NCBI GenBank assembly: GCA_019637355.1
Contig: JAHBVT010000001.1
Coordinates: forward strand, 1,081,192 to 1,145,191
DNA: 64,000 nucleotides
Direction: 5' to 3'
From: Gemmatimonadaceae bacterium
GTDB taxonomy: Bacteria; Gemmatimonadota; Gemmatimonadetes; Gemmatimonadales; Gemmatimonadaceae
Shown: positions 55,398 to 62,996 of the stretch, in pieces
Layout: the number at the start of each line of letters is the position of its first letter
Numbering within the stretch: the first letter of the stretch is position 1
The notes under the pieces: generated by a model
Database searches by the model: none
Seen by the model: the letters and a program-made list of their open reading frames with translations, nothing else
Told to the model about the DNA's origin: nothing
Program-made: the position numbers and the translations under genes

Positions 55398-56747
55398 ATG
55401 TTCAAGCGTGTCCTCATCGCCAACCGCGGCGAAATCGCCTTGCGCATCATCCGTGCCTGCCGCGAACTCGGCATCGAGACGGTCGCCGTCTACTCCGAGG
55501 CCGACCGCGAGTCCCTGCACGTGCGCTTCGCCGACGACGACGTCTGCATCGGCCCGGCGCCGGCGCGCGAATCCTACCTGCGCATCCCGCGCCTCATCGC
55601 CGCCGCCGAGATCACCGGCGCCGACGCCATCCACCCGGGCTACGGCTTCCTCGCCGAGAACGCCGAGTTCGCCGAGACCTGCGCCGCCAGCAACATCACG
55701 TTCATCGGGCCCACGCCGCAGCAGATCCGCACGATGGGCGACAAGGCCGCCGCCCGCGCCGCGATGATCGCCAATGACGTCCCCGTCGTGCCCGGCTCGC
55801 CCGGCCCCGTCGAGGACGTGGACGAGGCCCTCGCCATCGCCAAGGGGATGGGCTTCCCCGTCATCATCAAGGCCGCGGCCGGCGGCGGCGGCAAGGGAAT
55901 GCGCGTCGCCAACGACGCCGACGACTTCGCGCGTTCGTTCCAGCTCGCGCGCTCCGAGGCCCTCTCCGCCTTCGGCAACGGCTCCGTGTACGTCGAGAAG
56001 TACCTCACGCGCCCGCGCCACGTCGAGTTCCAGGTCTTCGGTGACACGCACGGCAACGTCATCCACTTGGGGGAGCGCGACTGCTCCGTGCAGCGCCGGC
56101 ACCAGAAGCTCGTCGAAGAGGCCCCGTGCCCCGTGATGACGCCCGACCTGCGCCGGCGGATGGGCGAGGCCGCCGTGAAGGGCGCCAAGGCCATCGACTA
56201 CGTGGGCGCCGGCACCATCGAGATGCTGCTCGACACCGATGGCTCGTTCTACTTTATGGAGATGAACACGCGCATCCAGGTGGAGCACTGCGTCACCGAG
56301 ATGCTCACCGGCGTGGACCTCGTGAAGGAGCAGATCCGCGTCGCCGCCGGCCTGCCGCTGTCGGTCACCGAGACGCCCGAGCTGCGCGGCCACGTCATCG
56401 AGTGCCGCGTGAACGCCGAGGACCCGCAGCGCAACTTCCAGCCCTCCCCCGGCAAGGTCGAGACCTTCCATATGCCCGGCGGCAACGGCGTGCGGCTCGA
56501 CACCCACGTGTATGCCGGGTACACCGTGCCGCCGTTCTACGACTCGATGATCGCCAAGCTCATCGTGCACGGCCGCGACCGCGGGGAGGCGCTGGCGAAG
56601 ATGCGGCTGGCCCTCGACACGTTCATTGTCGAAGGGGTGACGACTACTATCCCGTTTCTGTCGACCTTGATGTCGCATCCGAACTTTGTGGCTGGGGATG
56701 TGCACACGAAATTCTTGGAGCAGGAAGGGTCGGATCTGTTTACTTGA
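55398..56747 (+). CDS. accC: Biotin carboxylase
   Basis: ATP-dependent carboxylation of biotin on AccB. The 449-residue protein begins [20 protein letters not shown], has the ATP-grasp glycine-rich loop [34 protein letters not shown], and the catalytic [17 protein letters not shown]-terminal [12 protein letters not shown] and FNAEDP-like sequence are normal. It starts six bases after pilT. A family A repeat arm begins directly after its stop. Confidence 0.97.
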   Translation: MFKRVLIANRGEIALRIIRACRELGIETVAVYSEADRESLHVRFADDDVCIGPAPARESYLRIPRLIAAAEITGADAIHPGYGFLAENAEFAETCAASNITFIGPTPQQIRTMGDKAAARAAMIANDVPVVPGSPGPVEDVDEALAIAKGMGFPVIIKAAAGGGGKGMRVANDADDFARSFQLARSEALSAFGNGSVYVEKYLTRPRHVEFQVFGDTHGNVIHLGERDCSVQRRHQKLVEEAPCPVMTPDLRRRMGEAAVKGAKAIDYVGAGTIEMLLDTDGSFYFMEMNTRIQVEHCVTEMLTGVDLVKEQIRVAAGLPLSVTETPELRGHVIECRVNAEDPQRNFQPSPGKVETFHMPGGNGVRLDTHVYAGYTVPPFYDSMIAKLIVHGRDRGEALAKMRLALDTFIVEGVTTTIPFLSTLMSHPNFVAGDVHTKFLEQEGSDLFT

Positions 56748-56838
56748 GGGAGAGGGGAGAGGGGGAGGCGGGTGACGGCGGGGAGAGGGGAGAGGGGGAG
56801 ATGGTTGGGAGAGGGGAGAGGGTCTGGGAGAGGGGTAA
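56748..56838. repeat. Family A repeat, purine arm (single)
   Basis: GGGAGAGGGGAGAGGGGG-type sequence with the family core at about 56764-56785 and GATGGTTGGGAGAGGGG units. It fills the gap between accC and the kinase gene, with no facing arm. Confidence 0.85.
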
Positions 56839-56847
56839 CACAACTAT

Positions 56848-58545
56848 GTGCGTTTCTCTGATTCCGATCTCGTGACCCAGCACCGGAGCACCTACTCCGA
56901 CCTCCTGATCGAACGGCTGCGTCGGGCGACCATCGGGCGCTACGACATCTATGCGCAGCTCGGGGCCGGGGGGATGGCCACCGTGTATCTCGCGCTGGAC
57001 TTGGCGCTGGACCGCAAGGTCGCGATCAAGGTCCTCGATCCCGCGCTGACCGCGGAGCCGGAGAACGTCGCGCGATTCAAGCGCGAGGCCAAGGTCGCCG
57101 CATCGCTGACGCATCCCAACGTCATCGCCATCCACGCCGTGGGGGACGATGCCGATGTCGCGTACTTCGTGATGCAGTTCGTCGAAGGGCGCGCGCTCGA
57201 TTCCGTCGTGCGCGAGGATGGGGCGCAGTCCGTCACCTTCGTGCGCGGTGTCGTCGCGGCCGCCGGTTCGGCGCTGCACTATGCGCACAACCGCGGCGTC
57301 GTCCACCGTGACGTGAAGCCCGCCAACCTGATGCTCGACCGCGAAGGGCGCATCGTCGTCGCTGACTTCGGCATCGCCAAGCTCGAGGACGGCAAGGGGC
57401 TCACGATGACCGGCTCCGTCATCGGGACGCCGTACTATATGGCGCCCGAGCAGTTCCAGGGCCAACCCGTCACCGCCGCCGCCGACCAGTACGCGCTCGG
57501 CGTCGTCGCCTTCGAGTTGCTCACCGGTCGCCAGCCCTACGCCGGCGCCACCGTCGCCGAGGTGATGAAGGGGCATCTGTTCGATCCCATCCCCTCGGTG
57601 CGCAGCCTGCGGCCTGATGTGCCCGAGAGCATCGAGCAGGCCATCACGAGGATGCTCGCCAAGGAGCCCGCCGAGCGCTTCGCGTCGCTCGATGACGCGG
57701 TGAAGGCGTTCGGCTCCGTCTCGTCCACGCAGGAGCAGGAGTTGCGCACGCAGATCATCCGGCTCGCCCAGAGTGGGGTGATGGCGCAGCCGCAGATCAG
57801 CGTGCCGTTGAGTCCAGCGCCGGCCGTGCCCGCTGGGTCAGCGGCACGCGGTGGGGCCGCCGCACCTGCCGCACCCGCGGAGCCTGCCGCCGCACCGCGC
57901 AGCGGCGTGACGCATCACGCGTCGCGATATCCGTGGGTGCTCGCCGGCATCGCCCTGGTGTTCGGCGTCGGCATCGCGACGGCGATGCTGCGTCCCGACC
58001 TCGTGAACCGCGCGCGCAAAGCGCTCGCCGCCGGCAACGCTGACCTCTCCGACACCGGCGTCGTCATCGGTGCGGCTGATGTACCACGCGTGGCCCCGGC
58101 GCCTGGCGGTGACGCCGAGGCAGCCAAGCGGGCGAGGGAGCTGCGCGATTCGATTGAACAGGCGCAGGCCGCCGATCGCTTGCGAGAGCCGGCGCAGCGC
58201 CCCATCCGGGATAGCCTCGCCGCACTCGCGGCGGCGCGGCGGGAGCGGCTGGCCGCGGCGGGCGTGGACACCGCGCGCCCGTCCAGCGTGGGGCCGCAGC
58301 CGATTCCGGGGGCGATGGTGTACGCGCGCATCACCGTGAGTAGCACCTGCCCCGGGGCGCAGTACTCGGTGGATGGCGCCGCGTGGATCGCGCTGGGCGC
58401 GCGCGGGAGCCAGACGATTGAGCATCTGGCTGGGGACGTGCGACTCCGAGTGCGGTCAAGAGCCGGTGTGGTCTGGGATTCGACGTTCACCGTGGAGTCG
58501 GGCACGAGGCACACCATCGGCCCCCGACCCACAACCTGCAGGTAG
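56848..58545 (+). CDS. PknB-type Ser/Thr protein kinase with one membrane helix
   Basis: The 565-residue kinase has a glycine loop LGAGGMATVYLA (38-49), catalytic Lys61, HRDVKPANLML with catalytic Asp155, DFG at 173-175, and an activation loop with GTPYYMAPEQ. A Pro/Ala linker and a single membrane helix at about 361-381 follow. The extracytoplasmic part (about 385-565) has an Ala/Arg-rich coiled stretch, then a beta-rich end (VYARITVSSTCPGAQYSVDG) resembling PEGA-like domains. The start is either GTG 56848 or an in-frame GTG 56872. Its ligand and substrates are unknown. Confidence 0.9.
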   Translation: MRFSDSDLVTQHRSTYSDLLIERLRRATIGRYDIYAQLGAGGMATVYLALDLALDRKVAIKVLDPALTAEPENVARFKREAKVAASLTHPNVIAIHAVGDDADVAYFVMQFVEGRALDSVVREDGAQSVTFVRGVVAAAGSALHYAHNRGVVHRDVKPANLMLDREGRIVVADFGIAKLEDGKGLTMTGSVIGTPYYMAPEQFQGQPVTAAADQYALGVVAFELLTGRQPYAGATVAEVMKGHLFDPIPSVRSLRPDVPESIEQAITRMLAKEPAERFASLDDAVKAFGSVSSTQEQELRTQIIRLAQSGVMAQPQISVPLSPAPAVPAGSAARGGAAAPAAPAEPAAAPRSGVTHHASRYPWVLAGIALVFGVGIATAMLRPDLVNRARKALAAGNADLSDTGVVIGAADVPRVAPAPGGDAEAAKRARELRDSIEQAQAADRLREPAQRPIRDSLAALAAARRERLAAAGVDTARPSSVGPQPIPGAMVYARITVSSTCPGAQYSVDGAAWIALGARGSQTIEHLAGDVRLRVRSRAGVVWDSTFTVESGTRHTIGPRPTTCR

Positions 58546-58552
58546 AAGCCCA

Positions 58553-58742
58553 ACTATCTCCCCCCTCCCAACCATCTCCCCCCTCCCAACCATCTCCCCT
58601 CTCCCAACCATCTCCCCTCTCCCAACCATCTCCCTCTCTCCCAACCATCTCCCCCTCTCCCAACCATCTCCCCCTCTCCCAACCCTCTCCCCCCTGCCAT
58701 CTCCCCGCCGTCACCCCCCTCCCACCTCCCCTCTCCCACTCA
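58553..58742. repeat. Family A repeat, pyrimidine arm (single)
   Basis: About ten CTCCCAACCATCTCCC-like units (period about 17-19 bases) end with the reversed family core at about 58701-58722. It lies in the kinase-ftsK gap with no purine arm. Transcribed rightward it gives C-rich, G-poor RNA. Confidence 0.88.
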
Positions 58743-58779
58743 GTATCCCGAACCCCTCCCGAATCGTCTCCATACCGTA

Positions 58780-61404
58780 GTGTCCCCAGACACCCGTGAG
58801 ACGATGCCCCGCAAGCCGGCCCTCGACGAACTCCCCCCCGCCGATTCCCCCCTGGCGCCCAAGTCCCCACGACGCTCCCGCGTCCGCAAGGGCGACAGCG
58901 ACGCCAAGAAGACGGACGCCGACAGCCTCCGTCCTCCGTCATCCGTCGAGCTCGCTACTGAAGCCCGCAAGCGCTACGTCGCCCGCGAAATCTCCGGCAT
59001 CGCCCTCCTCCTCGGCGCCCTCTTCATCGCCGGTGCCCTGATCTTCGGCCGCGCCCCCGCCGCCACCGAATCCTGCGCCGCCGCCGGCGGCGCCTTCGGC
59101 CCCGTTGGCGGCTGCATCCGCTGGTCCGTCCTCGGCCTCGTCGGCGCGCTCGCCGCCGTCATCGTCCCGCTCATCCCGGCCGTCCACGGCCTGCGACTCC
59201 TCGGCCGCCTCGAGGAGAGCGAGGACCAGCGCTTCCTCGTCTTCACCATCGGCCTCGCCGCCATCATCCCCATCGCCGCCGGCCTCGCGCGGCTCGGCAT
59301 CGTCGCGCCCGGCAGCCCCGACGTCCTCGCCGGCCTCTGGGGCGCCATCGCCGCGTACTACCTCACCGAAGTCATCGGCTTCGCGGGTGCGTGGATCCTC
59401 GTCGCGATTGGCTTCTCCGCGCTCGCCGCAGTCACGCTGGGGTGGAATCCGGTTCGGGTGCTCCTGAATATCGGGCGCAAGCAGAACGGTGATCAACGCA
59501 GAGGCGCAGAGGGCACAGAGAACGGCACTACGCTCGCCGAGGCCTTGGCGCCTGACGCGGCGGAGATGCCGAGTGTGGATCTCTCATTGATGGGGATCAC
59601 GCCCAAGGCTGCTGCGGCTGCGGTACCCACGCGCGAGGAGCCCCGCATCGAGGAGCCGCTCGACACGCTGGTGGACGAGTCGGAAGACGACCCCCAGCTC
59701 GCGCTCAAGGGCAACAAGACGAAGACCGGAGGACTGAAGGGAAAGACCACGCCAGCCGAGCAGGATGCGGTTGCAGGTCGCATCCGTCATCCGTCATCCG
59801 TCCCCGTCCCCGTCCCCGGCTCCGGCTCCGTCCCCGCCCAAGCCCCCGACGCCCTCCCCAGCATCGACCTCCTCACCCCGCCCCCCGAGCGCAACGAAGC
59901 CCTCAACAAAGCCCAGCTCGACCAGATGGGCGCCAAGCTCATCGACTCGCTGGCGACCTTCAAGGTCAGCGGCACGCTCACCGGGCGCACCAGCGGGCCG
60001 ACGGTCACGCAGTTCGAGATCGAGCCGGCGCCGGGCGTGAAGGTGCGGCAGTTCGCCAACCTCGCCAACGATCTCGCGCTGGCGATGCGCGCGCCGAGCA
60101 TCCGCATCGTCGCGCCGATCCCGGGCAAGGGCGCCGTGGGCGTCGAGGTGCCGAACCCGACGCCGGAGATGGTCGCATTCCGCGAGATGCTGGAGTCCAA
60201 GGACTACCAGTCCAAGCCGATGGCCCTTCCCATCGGGCTCGGCCGCGACCTCGAGGGCAAGCCCGTCATCGCCGACCTCGCCAAGATGCCGCACCTGCTC
60301 ATCGCCGGTGCGACGGGCTCGGGCAAGTCGGTCTGCGTCAACACCATCATCACGTCGCTCATCTACCGGCACACGCCCAAGACGCTGCGCTTCTTGATGG
60401 TGGACCCGAAGATGGTGGAGCTCAGCGTCTACAACGTGCTGCCGCACCTGCGACACAAGGTCGTCACCGACAACCGCGACGCGGCCTCGGTGCTCAAGTG
60501 GGCCGTGCTGGAGATGCAGGAGCGCTACGCCCTCCTCGCCGAGAACGGCGCGCGCAACATCCAGGACTTCAACCAGAAGGTCCGCGACGGCCAGGAGCTC
60601 CGGAAGCCGAAGGCCCCCAACGTTGGTTTCGAGGACCGCGACTACAAGGGCGGCGTCCTGCCGTACATCGTCGTCGTCATCGACGAACTCGCCGACCTGA
60701 TGATGACCGTGGCCGCCGAGGTTGAGACGCCGCTGGCGATGCTCGCGCAGAAGGCGCGCGCCATCGGCATCCACCTCATCCTCGCCACGCAGCGGCCCTC
60801 CGTGAACGTCATCACCGGCCTCATCAAGGCGAACTTCCCGAGCCGCATCGCCTTCCGCGTGGCCAGCCAGATCGACTCACGCACCATCCTCGACGGGATG
60901 GGCGCCGAGAGCCTGCTCGGCAACGGCGATATGCTCTTCATCCCGCCCGGCAAGAGCGAGCCCAGCCGCCTGCAGGGCGCGTTCTTGAGCAACGACGACA
61001 CCGAGCGCCTCGTGAGCTGGTATCGGGAGCGCAAGGAAGCGCGCAAGGCGGCGATGGAAGCCGAGGGCCTCATCGCCATCGACGAGAGCGCCGCCGAGGA
61101 GGACATCCTGGCGCGCGTGAAGGCGTTGGAGGCGCTGGAGGCCGGGGGCGGGGAAGAGTCCGTGGAGGACCCCAGCGACCGCGACAAGCTCTTCCGCGAA
61201 GCGGCGGAGGTGTGCATCCAGCATCAGGGCGGCTCGACCTCGCTCCTGCAGCGCCGGCTCAAGATCGGCTACGGCCGTGCGGCGCGGATCATCGACCAGC
61301 TCCACCTGGCGGGGGTGCTGGGGCCGCCGGATGGCTCGAAGCCGCGCGATGTGTTGGTGGGACTAGAGGACCTGGATCGGATCGCGGGGGATCGCGCGGC
61401 GTAG
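58780..61404 (+). CDS. ftsK: DNA translocase FtsK
   Basis: Membrane-anchored motor that pumps chromosome ends apart during division. The 874-residue protein has four hydrophobic segments between about 72 and 220, a linker (230-375), the alpha/beta motor with Walker A GATGSGKS at 509-516 and Walker B VVVIDELADLMM, and a C-terminal gamma winged helix (YGRAARIIDQLHLAGVLGPPDG). Three interspersed-repeat fragments are translated in frame: family B at residues 50-56, family C at 237-248 and family B at 334-342, all outside conserved domains. GTG 58780 or ATG 58804 may be the start. Confidence 0.95.
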   Translation: MSPDTRETMPRKPALDELPPADSPLAPKSPRRSRVRKGDSDAKKTDADSLRPPSSVELATEARKRYVAREISGIALLLGALFIAGALIFGRAPAATESCAAAGGAFGPVGGCIRWSVLGLVGALAAVIVPLIPAVHGLRLLGRLEESEDQRFLVFTIGLAAIIPIAAGLARLGIVAPGSPDVLAGLWGAIAAYYLTEVIGFAGAWILVAIGFSALAAVTLGWNPVRVLLNIGRKQNGDQRRGAEGTENGTTLAEALAPDAAEMPSVDLSLMGITPKAAAAAVPTREEPRIEEPLDTLVDESEDDPQLALKGNKTKTGGLKGKTTPAEQDAVAGRIRHPSSVPVPVPGSGSVPAQAPDALPSIDLLTPPPERNEALNKAQLDQMGAKLIDSLATFKVSGTLTGRTSGPTVTQFEIEPAPGVKVRQFANLANDLALAMRAPSIRIVAPIPGKGAVGVEVPNPTPEMVAFREMLESKDYQSKPMALPIGLGRDLEGKPVIADLAKMPHLLIAGATGSGKSVCVNTIITSLIYRHTPKTLRFLMVDPKMVELSVYNVLPHLRHKVVTDNRDAASVLKWAVLEMQERYALLAENGARNIQDFNQKVRDGQELRKPKAPNVGFEDRDYKGGVLPYIVVVIDELADLMMTVAAEVETPLAMLAQKARAIGIHLILATQRPSVNVITGLIKANFPSRIAFRVASQIDSRTILDGMGAESLLGNGDMLFIPPGKSEPSRLQGAFLSNDDTERLVSWYRERKEARKAAMEAEGLIAIDESAAEEDILARVKALEALEAGGGEESVEDPSDRDKLFREAAEVCIQHQGGSTSLLQRRLKIGYGRAARIIDQLHLAGVLGPPDGSKPRDVLVGLEDLDRIAGDRAA
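58927..58949. repeat. Family B fragment inside ftsK
   Basis: CCTCCGTCCTCCGTCATCCG, the pyrimidine-arm sequence, is read in frame as LRPPSSV just before the first membrane helix. Confidence 0.8.
59493..59525. repeat. Family C fragment inside ftsK
   Basis: AACGCAGAGGCGCAGAGGGC followed by ACAGAGAAC matches the left arm of the element at 37402-37700. It is read in frame as QRRGAEGTEN, just after the membrane domain. Confidence 0.8.
59779..59815. repeat. Family B fragment inside ftsK, plus a CCCCGT run
   Basis: CATCCGTCATCCGTCATCCG is read in frame as IRHPSS, followed by repeated CCCGTC/CCCGGCTCCG units encoding VPVPVPGSGSV, in the linker before the motor. Confidence 0.8.
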
Positions 61405-61526
61405 CGCAGGGCGAAGCTTGGTGTTGCGCTCGGCGAGGCGCGCGGCATCGCGCGCTGCACGAGTCCTTGATTATCCCGGCGGGATTCAGATGCTCGCCAT
61501 CGCCGTGCGGCATCTGAGACTTGAGG

Positions 61527-61919
61527 ATGTCTCGCGCCGGCCCAATCGTCTTCCCCGCGGGTGTTCTGAGTCACGCAGTGGGGAAGCGTCTCGGGTGGGG
61601 GCGGAGGCGATTGGTGGTATGGTTGCACAGCGACACGCTGCAGCACATCCAGCATCGCCGCGGGCTGATGGCTGCCGCCGTGCTGGGCATCATTGGGGAG
61701 GTACTGGCGAGCCCAAGCCTGTTGGGATTCGAACGCAACAGCCGCCGCCGATTGCTCGTCGTAGGCCCTGAAGGTGTCGAGAGGCAGTTCGCGGTCGCGG
61801 TGAAAGTCACCGCACGGCCGCCTGCGCCGCCTACGCTCTGGGTAAGCACGGCATTCCACGTCTCGATGCGATCCTTGCAGCGGTTAGGCCGAAGGCATAG
61901 CTTGTTCAGCAGCAGGTGA
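61527..61919 (+). CDS. Orphan BECR-fold nuclease candidate
   Basis: A 130-residue protein whose second half resembles small phage-Barnase-EndoU-ColicinE5-RelE-like (PBECR) nucleases: SDTLQHIQHRRGL, a helix to EVLASPSLLGF, RRRLLVVG, FAVAVKVTA and a final WVSTAFHVS strand. Candidate catalytic residues are the histidines of QHIQHRR, Lys of VKV and the Ser/Thr of VSTA. Base use is less GC-biased than in the neighbours and it stands 122 bases after ftsK with no evident partner. ATG 61527 or TTG 61521 may start it. It could be an immunity-less toxin remnant or a chance frame; the assignment is by pattern only. Confidence 0.42.
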   Translation: MSRAGPIVFPAGVLSHAVGKRLGWGRRRLVVWLHSDTLQHIQHRRGLMAAAVLGIIGEVLASPSLLGFERNSRRRLLVVGPEGVERQFAVAVKVTARPPAPPTLWVSTAFHVSMRSLQRLGRRHSLFSSR

Positions 61920-61930
61920 TGTGCCACAAG

Positions 61931-62052
61931 GGCGGAAAGTCGCGCACCGCCAGGCGTCCGAAAGGACGCGACACAGATGCCACCCGGCGCGCAACGGCTG
62001 TGGCTCGTCACCAGCGAAGGGAGGCAGACCGTTTGACGGTCGCCTCCCTTCG
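61931..62052 (+). ncRNA. Structured RNA candidate with terminator-like end
   Basis: Four hairpins follow each other: GGCGG 61931-61935 with CCGCC 61947-61951; GCGTCC 61954-61959 closing a GAAA loop with 61964-61969; GCCAC 61979-61983 with GTGGC 62000-62004; and a strong final stem 62015-62025 with 62042-62052, extended by 62027-62031 with 62037-62041. It lies between the nuclease candidate and yraN. No known riboswitch class fits; the last hairpin could simply be a terminator. Confidence 0.4.
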
Positions 62053-62139
62053 TGTTAGCGGGATGGCGAATGTTCTCGTCACCACCCGCAATACGGCGGT
62101 CACACCGATCTCGCGGCGCGACCCTACTGTGCCGCCACG

Positions 62140-62502
62140 ATGACCGCCCACAACCAACGCCTCGGCCACCTCGGCGAACGCATCGCCGAGCGCTGGCTCC
62201 GCAAACACGGCTACACCATCCTCGCCCGCCGCTTCAAGTTCGGCCGGCGCGACATCGACCTCGTCGCCCAACGCGACGCCACCGTCGCCTTTGTCGAAGT
62301 CAAGGCGCGCAAAGGCGACGAGTTCGGCGATCCGGTGGAAGCCGTACATCACCGCAAGCAGCGCGAACTCAGCAAGTCCGCGCGCGTCTGGATCGATCGG
62401 CACGGCAGGGACGGCGAGCAGTACCAGTTCGACGTCGTCGGCGTGCTCATCGCGCCGGAGCGCATCGCGGTCAAACACGTCACCAACGCATTCACGGTGT
62501 GA
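62140..62502 (+). CDS. yraN: YraN family protein (UPF0102, nuclease-like fold)
   Basis: A 120-residue protein with the family pattern: LGERIAERWLRKHGYTIL, then FGRRDIDLVAQRDATVAFVEVKARKGDEFGDP, the DxxxExK-like core of restriction-endonuclease-type folds, then AVHHRKQRELSKSARVW. Members are often near recombination or translation genes; the activity is unproven. TACTGT at 62125-62130 could be a -10 box, giving a nearly leaderless mRNA. The last 35 bases of the gene region are partly duplicated just downstream. Confidence 0.9.
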   Translation: MTAHNQRLGHLGERIAERWLRKHGYTILARRFKFGRRDIDLVAQRDATVAFVEVKARKGDEFGDPVEAVHHRKQRELSKSARVWIDRHGRDGEQYQFDVVGVLIAPERIAVKHVTNAFTV

Positions 62503-62551
62503 GCGCATCCCAGCAAAGCACGTCACCAACGCATTCACCGTCTAATCGCAT
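62476..62551. repeat. Imperfect direct repeat at the yraN 3' end
   Basis: CACGTCACCAACGCATTCAC at 62476, within the last codons of yraN, recurs at 62519, 43 bases on, followed by matching GTSTRA-CGCATC sequence. About 33 of the bases are shared, so the gene end was duplicated in tandem and the second copy is non-coding. Confidence 0.85.
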
Positions 62552-62857
62552 CGCCAGAACACGGTACCAATCCCTCCGCAGTGTGACCTGCATCGCACGC
62601 ACGCGGCGTGGGGAGGTAACCACGGATTGGCCACAAGTTCCGGTAACATCTCTGTGTCCCAGCCCGAAGCCCCGAGCAATGTTCCACACCGCCCCAGAGT
62701 GTGGAAAATTGTGGAAAAGTTGTCTCCGTGAACACGCTGTCCACAGGAAATAAATGTCACCGATACCACTTAAAGCATTACACAGAAACAGTTTGTCAGA
62801 AACACACAAATCGCTGTCCAGAAAATATCCGGCAACAAACTTTCTGGGGATTCACCC
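62552..62857. other. A+T-richer gap with DnaA-box-like sites
   Basis: TGTGGAAAA at 62700-62708 and 62710-62718 are two reverse TTTTCCACA boxes, TGTTCCACA lies at 62680-62688 and CTGTCCACA at 62737-62745. The following 110 bases (about 62741-62850) are the least GC-rich stretch in the window. Together they look like a DnaA-binding cluster beside an unwinding-prone segment, placed before the recA promoter. No gene is seen here. Confidence 0.5.
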
Positions 62858-62886
62858 TTGACTGGCCCCCAGCGGCTTCGTAGTAT
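62858..62886 (+). promoter_or_regulatory. recA promoter
   Basis: TTGACT at 62858-62863, a 17-base spacer and TAGTAT at 62881-62886 form the best sigma-70 promoter in the window. The leader of about 100 bases contains GGTCC-TCCC-GGACC, a small hairpin, and a GAGG Shine-Dalgarno sequence at 62987-62990. No LexA operator of a familiar type was recognised. Confidence 0.75.
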
Positions 62887-62996
62887 CTTCGGTGTCCGAC
62901 CGGTCCTCCCGGACCACCCGCTCCATTCGCACTTCCTTCGGGGCTAGCCCCCGACTCCCGCGCGGGTAGATTCCCTTTACCTCTCCGAGGTTCTCG

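Noticed and set aside
58553..58742. Regularly spaced repeats resembling a CRISPR array
   Set aside because: Units are 17-19 bases with no unique spacers, they degenerate into CT-rich sequence, and no cas genes are present.
61931..62052. Cyclic-di-GMP or cobalamin riboswitch
   Set aside because: The GAAA loop recalls such RNAs, but the conserved core sequences of those classes are missing.
61916..62143. Small open frame overlapping the yraN start by ATGA
   Set aside because: It runs through the strong hairpin 62015-62052, has no family features and biased Arg/Thr content; the overlap is likely chance.
62858..62996. LexA/SOS operator in the recA leader
   Set aside because: Only a 5-base stem with a TCCC loop is visible; no known SOS box pattern could be matched.
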